From assembly GCA_949288065.1 (NCBI GenBank), contig CASEIL010000002.1:124001-188000 (forward strand): a stretch of 64,000 nt of DNA, written 5' to 3'. This stretch comes from an uncultured Phascolarctobacterium sp. Lineage in GTDB: Bacteria > Bacillota > Negativicutes > Acidaminococcales > Acidaminococcaceae. Made by a program: the position numbers and the translations under genes. The notes below the pieces were generated by a model, which made no database searches, was not told the origin of the DNA, and was given only the letters and a program-made list of their open reading frames with translations. The stretch's first letter is position 1. Each line of letters starts with the position of its first letter. This document shows, piece by piece, positions 60,839 through 64,000 of the stretch.

Positions 60839-63817
60839 TCACTTTTTTAAGTGTAAATGCACTAACAGTCTGTTAAAAGTATATTTGAATCCATGTTCTT
60901 TATAACATTTAATACCGCCTCTAATTTTTCTAGGCAGAAAAGTTATCATACGCCCAATTTTAAAAGAACGAGAATTACGCAAAGCATTTAATTCTTTTTG
61001 CAAATTTAGTTCCTTATCCCCTTCTGAATGAATATTTTTATAATTAACGCCAATTAATTTTTTTATAGTATCAGAACTCCTAATTTCCGACCATTTTAAA
61101 TTATTTGTTTTTATGGATTTTGTTTGATTTAAACGAATTAAATTCACATCCTTTTCTGTCAACCGTGGAGCATATTCAGAAACTTCACAAGTAGCACCAT
61201 CTAAAACAAAAGGTATTCCACCTAAAAAATCTATTAACTTTTCATCTTTCAATGAAGTTTTTAAATATTCTATATAGTTAACTATGTTATCATAATTATA
61301 TAAATCCCAACAACTATCTTTTTTTATAATATTCATCATTCCCTTAGCATAATCTTCAACACCCTCTATATATTCCATATATCCATATTTAATTAATGCT
61401 TTACCTTCGTTTTCATCTAATAAAGGTTCTATCTTCCCATTTTTATCTTCATAACCTAATGTCTGTCCATGAGGAGCGCGAACAAGCAATTCAATACCTG
61501 GAGTAAATATATCATTTAAACGTAACATAGAATACTTTTTACTATATTGACTTTCAATATTTCTAGAATGATATAGATAATAAGAACCCATAAAATTATT
61601 TTTATTATACCCTATAAAATTCATAACTTTAACTAAACAATCTTGCGTTTCTCCGGTACCTGCATATTCTACAAAAGCAAATTTTTTTGTAAAATCAATA
61701 TTTTGTTTTAAATATTCTGTTAATATCATTATTTTTTCTTTATCGTTATTTTGTATAGGATCTCTCCACGCTACTCTCGAACCGTAAATATAAGACGTTA
61801 TAATACTATAATTCCTCTCAGCAATAATTATATCAGCAATTTTTTTCAAAATATAACCATCACGTGCAACAAAATATAAATTTTTAATACCTTTTTTATT
61901 TGCTTCTTCTACAATCCAATTAACATAAGGAAACAATATCGGTCCACCAAACGATAAGCCAATATTTTTAATATCCGAATTTTGATTCAAAGTTCTAAGA
62001 TATTTAGTCAGCCCTATAGTTTTTTGATATTGAATATTATTTTTACTAGAATTTATTAACCAAGTCTCATAAGATGTTAACCTTTCAGCATTATATAATT
62101 TAGCTTTAACACCTAATTCTATAGCCTTTTTATAGTCACCATTATAATTATCACCATAATGTAACCAATTTTCAAACTTGATATTTTCTATAGCTTGTAC
62201 TTTTTTATATAAATCACCTGTATTTTTCTTAGCATTAAATTCGCAAGAAACATATAACGGAAGATTTTCAAAAACACTATCAACGCTACATAACAACTTC
62301 CTTATCATATGCTCTTTTAAATACATATCGCTTATTAATATAATTCTTTGATTGTTTTTTACTAAATTTTTTACTATATCTATGTTCTTTTTTATAGGTA
62401 AAATATTTTCTTTTTCTGTTTCTAATTCTAAATTTATTAATACTTTTATTTGTTCTTCCGTTAAATCATAATTTAAACCGATCAATTTATAGATTTCATA
62501 TATATCAATATCCTTTTTCTCATTAGAACAAATTCGCTGATACATAAATTTCTCTGTACTTGATCTAATATCAACGAAATTACTTTTAAGAATAAGCGGT
62601 ATTTTATAAAAATCTTTTCCCTTTAACTTCTGTTGCATAATCATAAAAATACCTTTAGGTTCTGCAACTCTTCTTGTTATTAAAGTATCAAATATGTCAA
62701 ATGAAAATAATTTTATATTATTTTCATTATAATAAAAAATATCTTCCACGATATTATCATTAACCATTTCTAAAATATTATTTTCATATATATCATATGT
62801 AGATGTTTTTAAATATTGATTGCGAATACATTTACCCATATCTGTAATTTTATCAATATTATTAATAGCATTAATAAATACATTAGTTAGATCATTTATA
62901 TTTCCAGTTTTAAATGTCCATCCACAATTCTTAGCTAAAACATATTTTGCTCCAATATTTTGGCTAAGAATTAACGGTCTACCTAACATAGCTCCTTCTA
63001 ATGCTACTAACGAACAAGATTCATCTATTGATGGTACAACAACATAATCACAATCAGAGATTAATGAATGTATTTTTTCCCTCTCTCGGATTTCTCCATG
63101 ATAAAAAATATTTTTATTTTGATTTACACTTTCCAATATTTTCGGATAAAAATTTTTAGCTCCATCCCATAATCTCCCCGCTATATGTAATTCACAATGC
63201 TTTTTCAATTTTTCCGGCAATTCTAAAAATGCATCAATTAATGTATCATAACCTTTTCTTTTTTCTATTGTTCCTAATGCAAGAAATTTAATTTTTGCTT
63301 CTTTATCATATTTTTTTAAATATCCACATTCATTGAAAACATCGTCTACAAAATTATGAACAACATGCACATTTTTATTATAATTTTTAATAATAAAATC
63401 CTGAGCATACTCACTTACACAATATAATTTATATGCTTTTTTTAAAGCTTCTTCTCTGCCCTTTTTCCAACAAAAATCAGGTAAATTTTCAGCCTCTCGT
63501 ATATACCAGATAACTGGCACAATATCTTTTGCTAAATCAGCCACTTTAAATGTACAAACAGTATTAGCTATAATAAGATTATATTTTATCGCTTCTTTTT
63601 CAATAAAATCTGTATTTATACTATCTTCGTTTACTATCTTAACATTTACACCTATCTTATAAAATTCCTCAATATAAGGACCATCTACATAACTCCACAC
63701 ATCTATTATATAATTGTTATTTTTTAATACTATACATATTCTTCTAAAACTTTGTAAAGCTCCAGTATATTGCAATTCAGGAGTGACCAAAAGAATTCTT
63801 TTTTTGTTATTGTTCAT
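60839..63817 (-). CDS. Glycosyltransferase fused to HAD-like (COG5610-type) domain
   Basis: A 992-residue protein. Residues 1 to about 365 form a GT4-type glycosyltransferase ('LLVTPELQYTGALQSFRRI', 'FLALGTIEKRKGYDTLIDAFLELP', 'VVPSIDESCSLVALEGAMLGRPLI'). From about residue 370 a HAD-like hydrolase begins, with motif I 'FSFDIFDTLITRR', motif II region 'LISDMYL' and the acidic 'HYGDNYNGDY'. A further segment, 'GIKNLYFVARDGYILKKIAD', belongs to the same COG5610-like unit. The C-terminus ends in the 'LRNSRSFKIGRMITFLPRKI' tail common in polysaccharide glycosyltransferases. It probably adds and processes sugars on surface polysaccharide. The coding DNA is very AT-rich. Confidence 0.85.
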   Translation of the reverse strand: MNNNKKRILLVTPELQYTGALQSFRRICIVLKNNNYIIDVWSYVDGPYIEEFYKIGVNVKIVNEDSINTDFIEKEAIKYNLIIANTVCTFKVADLAKDIVPVIWYIREAENLPDFCWKKGREEALKKAYKLYCVSEYAQDFIIKNYNKNVHVVHNFVDDVFNECGYLKKYDKEAKIKFLALGTIEKRKGYDTLIDAFLELPEKLKKHCELHIAGRLWDGAKNFYPKILESVNQNKNIFYHGEIREREKIHSLISDCDYVVVPSIDESCSLVALEGAMLGRPLILSQNIGAKYVLAKNCGWTFKTGNINDLTNVFINAINNIDKITDMGKCIRNQYLKTSTYDIYENNILEMVNDNIVEDIFYYNENNIKLFSFDIFDTLITRRVAEPKGIFMIMQQKLKGKDFYKIPLILKSNFVDIRSSTEKFMYQRICSNEKKDIDIYEIYKLIGLNYDLTEEQIKVLINLELETEKENILPIKKNIDIVKNLVKNNQRIILISDMYLKEHMIRKLLCSVDSVFENLPLYVSCEFNAKKNTGDLYKKVQAIENIKFENWLHYGDNYNGDYKKAIELGVKAKLYNAERLTSYETWLINSSKNNIQYQKTIGLTKYLRTLNQNSDIKNIGLSFGGPILFPYVNWIVEEANKKGIKNLYFVARDGYILKKIADIIIAERNYSIITSYIYGSRVAWRDPIQNNDKEKIMILTEYLKQNIDFTKKFAFVEYAGTGETQDCLVKVMNFIGYNKNNFMGSYYLYHSRNIESQYSKKYSMLRLNDIFTPGIELLVRAPHGQTLGYEDKNGKIEPLLDENEGKALIKYGYMEYIEGVEDYAKGMMNIIKKDSCWDLYNYDNIVNYIEYLKTSLKDEKLIDFLGGIPFVLDGATCEVSEYAPRLTEKDVNLIRLNQTKSIKTNNLKWSEIRSSDTIKKLIGVNYKNIHSEGDKELNLQKELNALRNSRSFKIGRMITFLPRKIRGGIKCYKEHGFKYTFNRLLVHLHLKK

Positions 63818-63822
63818 TATAT

Positions 63823-64000
63823 TTATCCTTTCACTAATTTTTCTAACACTTTTTTCATGGTATATTTAAATCCATAATTTCGATAAGTATATTTGCATTT
63901 ATCAATGTAATATCCTATGGATTTCTTTTTGTTGGTATCATCATTTTTCTTGTTATTATTTATTGCATATTTTAATTCTTCAATTTTATAACTAAGCGCA
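63823..64000 (-). CDS. C-terminal end of another surface-polysaccharide glycosyltransferase-like protein (partial)
   Basis: Only the last 58 residues are inside the window. They read 'ALSYKIEELKYAINNN' then a Lys/Asn/Asp linker and 'IGYYIDKCKYTYRNYGFKYTMKKVLEKLVKG'. The 'GFKYT' near the end matches the tail of the neighbouring 992-residue protein ('HGFKYTFNRLL'), so it is probably a paralogue or related transferase. Its stop codon is 5 bases before the next start, so the two genes are co-transcribed. Confidence 0.55.
   Translation of the reverse strand, partial: ALSYKIEELKYAINNNKKNDDTNKKKSIGYYIDKCKYTYRNYGFKYTMKKVLEKLVKG

Noticed and set aside
1-64000. tRNA, rRNA, CRISPR arrays, insertion sequences or prophage
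   Set aside because: I looked for tRNA T-loop patterns, transposase motifs, direct repeats with spacers and phage structural genes and saw none convincing.

Overview
The window looks like a chromosomal segment of a Negativicutes bacterium, a diderm Firmicute, most likely in or near Acidaminococcaceae/Phascolarctobacterium. It combines Firmicute traits (a T-box leader, AGGAGG ribosome binding sites, the rimP-nusA-ylxR-ylxQ-infB operon, long-form HPF, PerR, CsaB/DUF5693) with a type V autotransporter ending in an outer-membrane beta-barrel. The genus is an inference. Most of the window has moderate GC content. From about 59,815 to the right end the DNA becomes strikingly AT-rich, which suggests acquired surface-polysaccharide genes.

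Left part (1-16,200). A truncated addB-like gene is followed by a glycerate uptake and phosphorylation pair (GntP permease plus glycerate kinase), an acidic secreted repeat protein, and a MarR regulator with a small Cys-rich protein. A run of genes resembling immunity proteins follows: SuFu plus DUF2185/Imm33, an Imm17-like membrane protein, DUF4241, DUF4261 and DUF5713, with no toxin gene in view. Then come an MFS permease, a lipoprotein nuclease, the peroxide pair perR/rubrerythrin, and feoAB.

Middle (16,200-26,600). A 0.7-kb non-coding block rich in inverted repeats precedes a 1120-residue autotransporter. The autotransporter promoter contains a G8 tract, a typical arrangement for phase variation, and a sigma-70-like gene is divergent from it. 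Next is a compact type I toxin-antitoxin locus whose two convergent RNAs share a terminator stem. The trpDCFBA operon follows, under a T-box with a UGG (Trp) specifier; trpE and trpG are not in the window.

Core region (26,600-58,800), almost all on the minus strand. A long envelope/secretion transcription unit runs secA-prfB(+1 frameshift)-DUF5693-csaB-ftsE-ftsX-M23 peptidase-ctpA-SH3 protein, with hpf just upstream. Next are a polar amino-acid ABC transporter with two paralogous binding proteins, a discrete structured RNA gene of about 205 nt with its own promoter and terminator (family not identified), an HD-GYP protein, rhodanese-smpB-rnr-thioesterase-esterase, secG, and the translation operon rimP-nusA-ylxR-ylxQ-infB-rbfA-nrnA-truB-ribF-rpsO. 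A Bcp peroxiredoxin and a rubredoxin-glutamate-synthase fusion complete it.

Right end (58,800-64,000). rmlB (dTDP-glucose 4,6-dehydratase) overlaps an AT-rich DUF2971 gene. This is followed by a 992-residue glycosyltransferase/HAD fusion and the tail of another such gene, the edge of a cell-surface polysaccharide cluster. No tRNA, rRNA, CRISPR array or insertion sequence was recognised.
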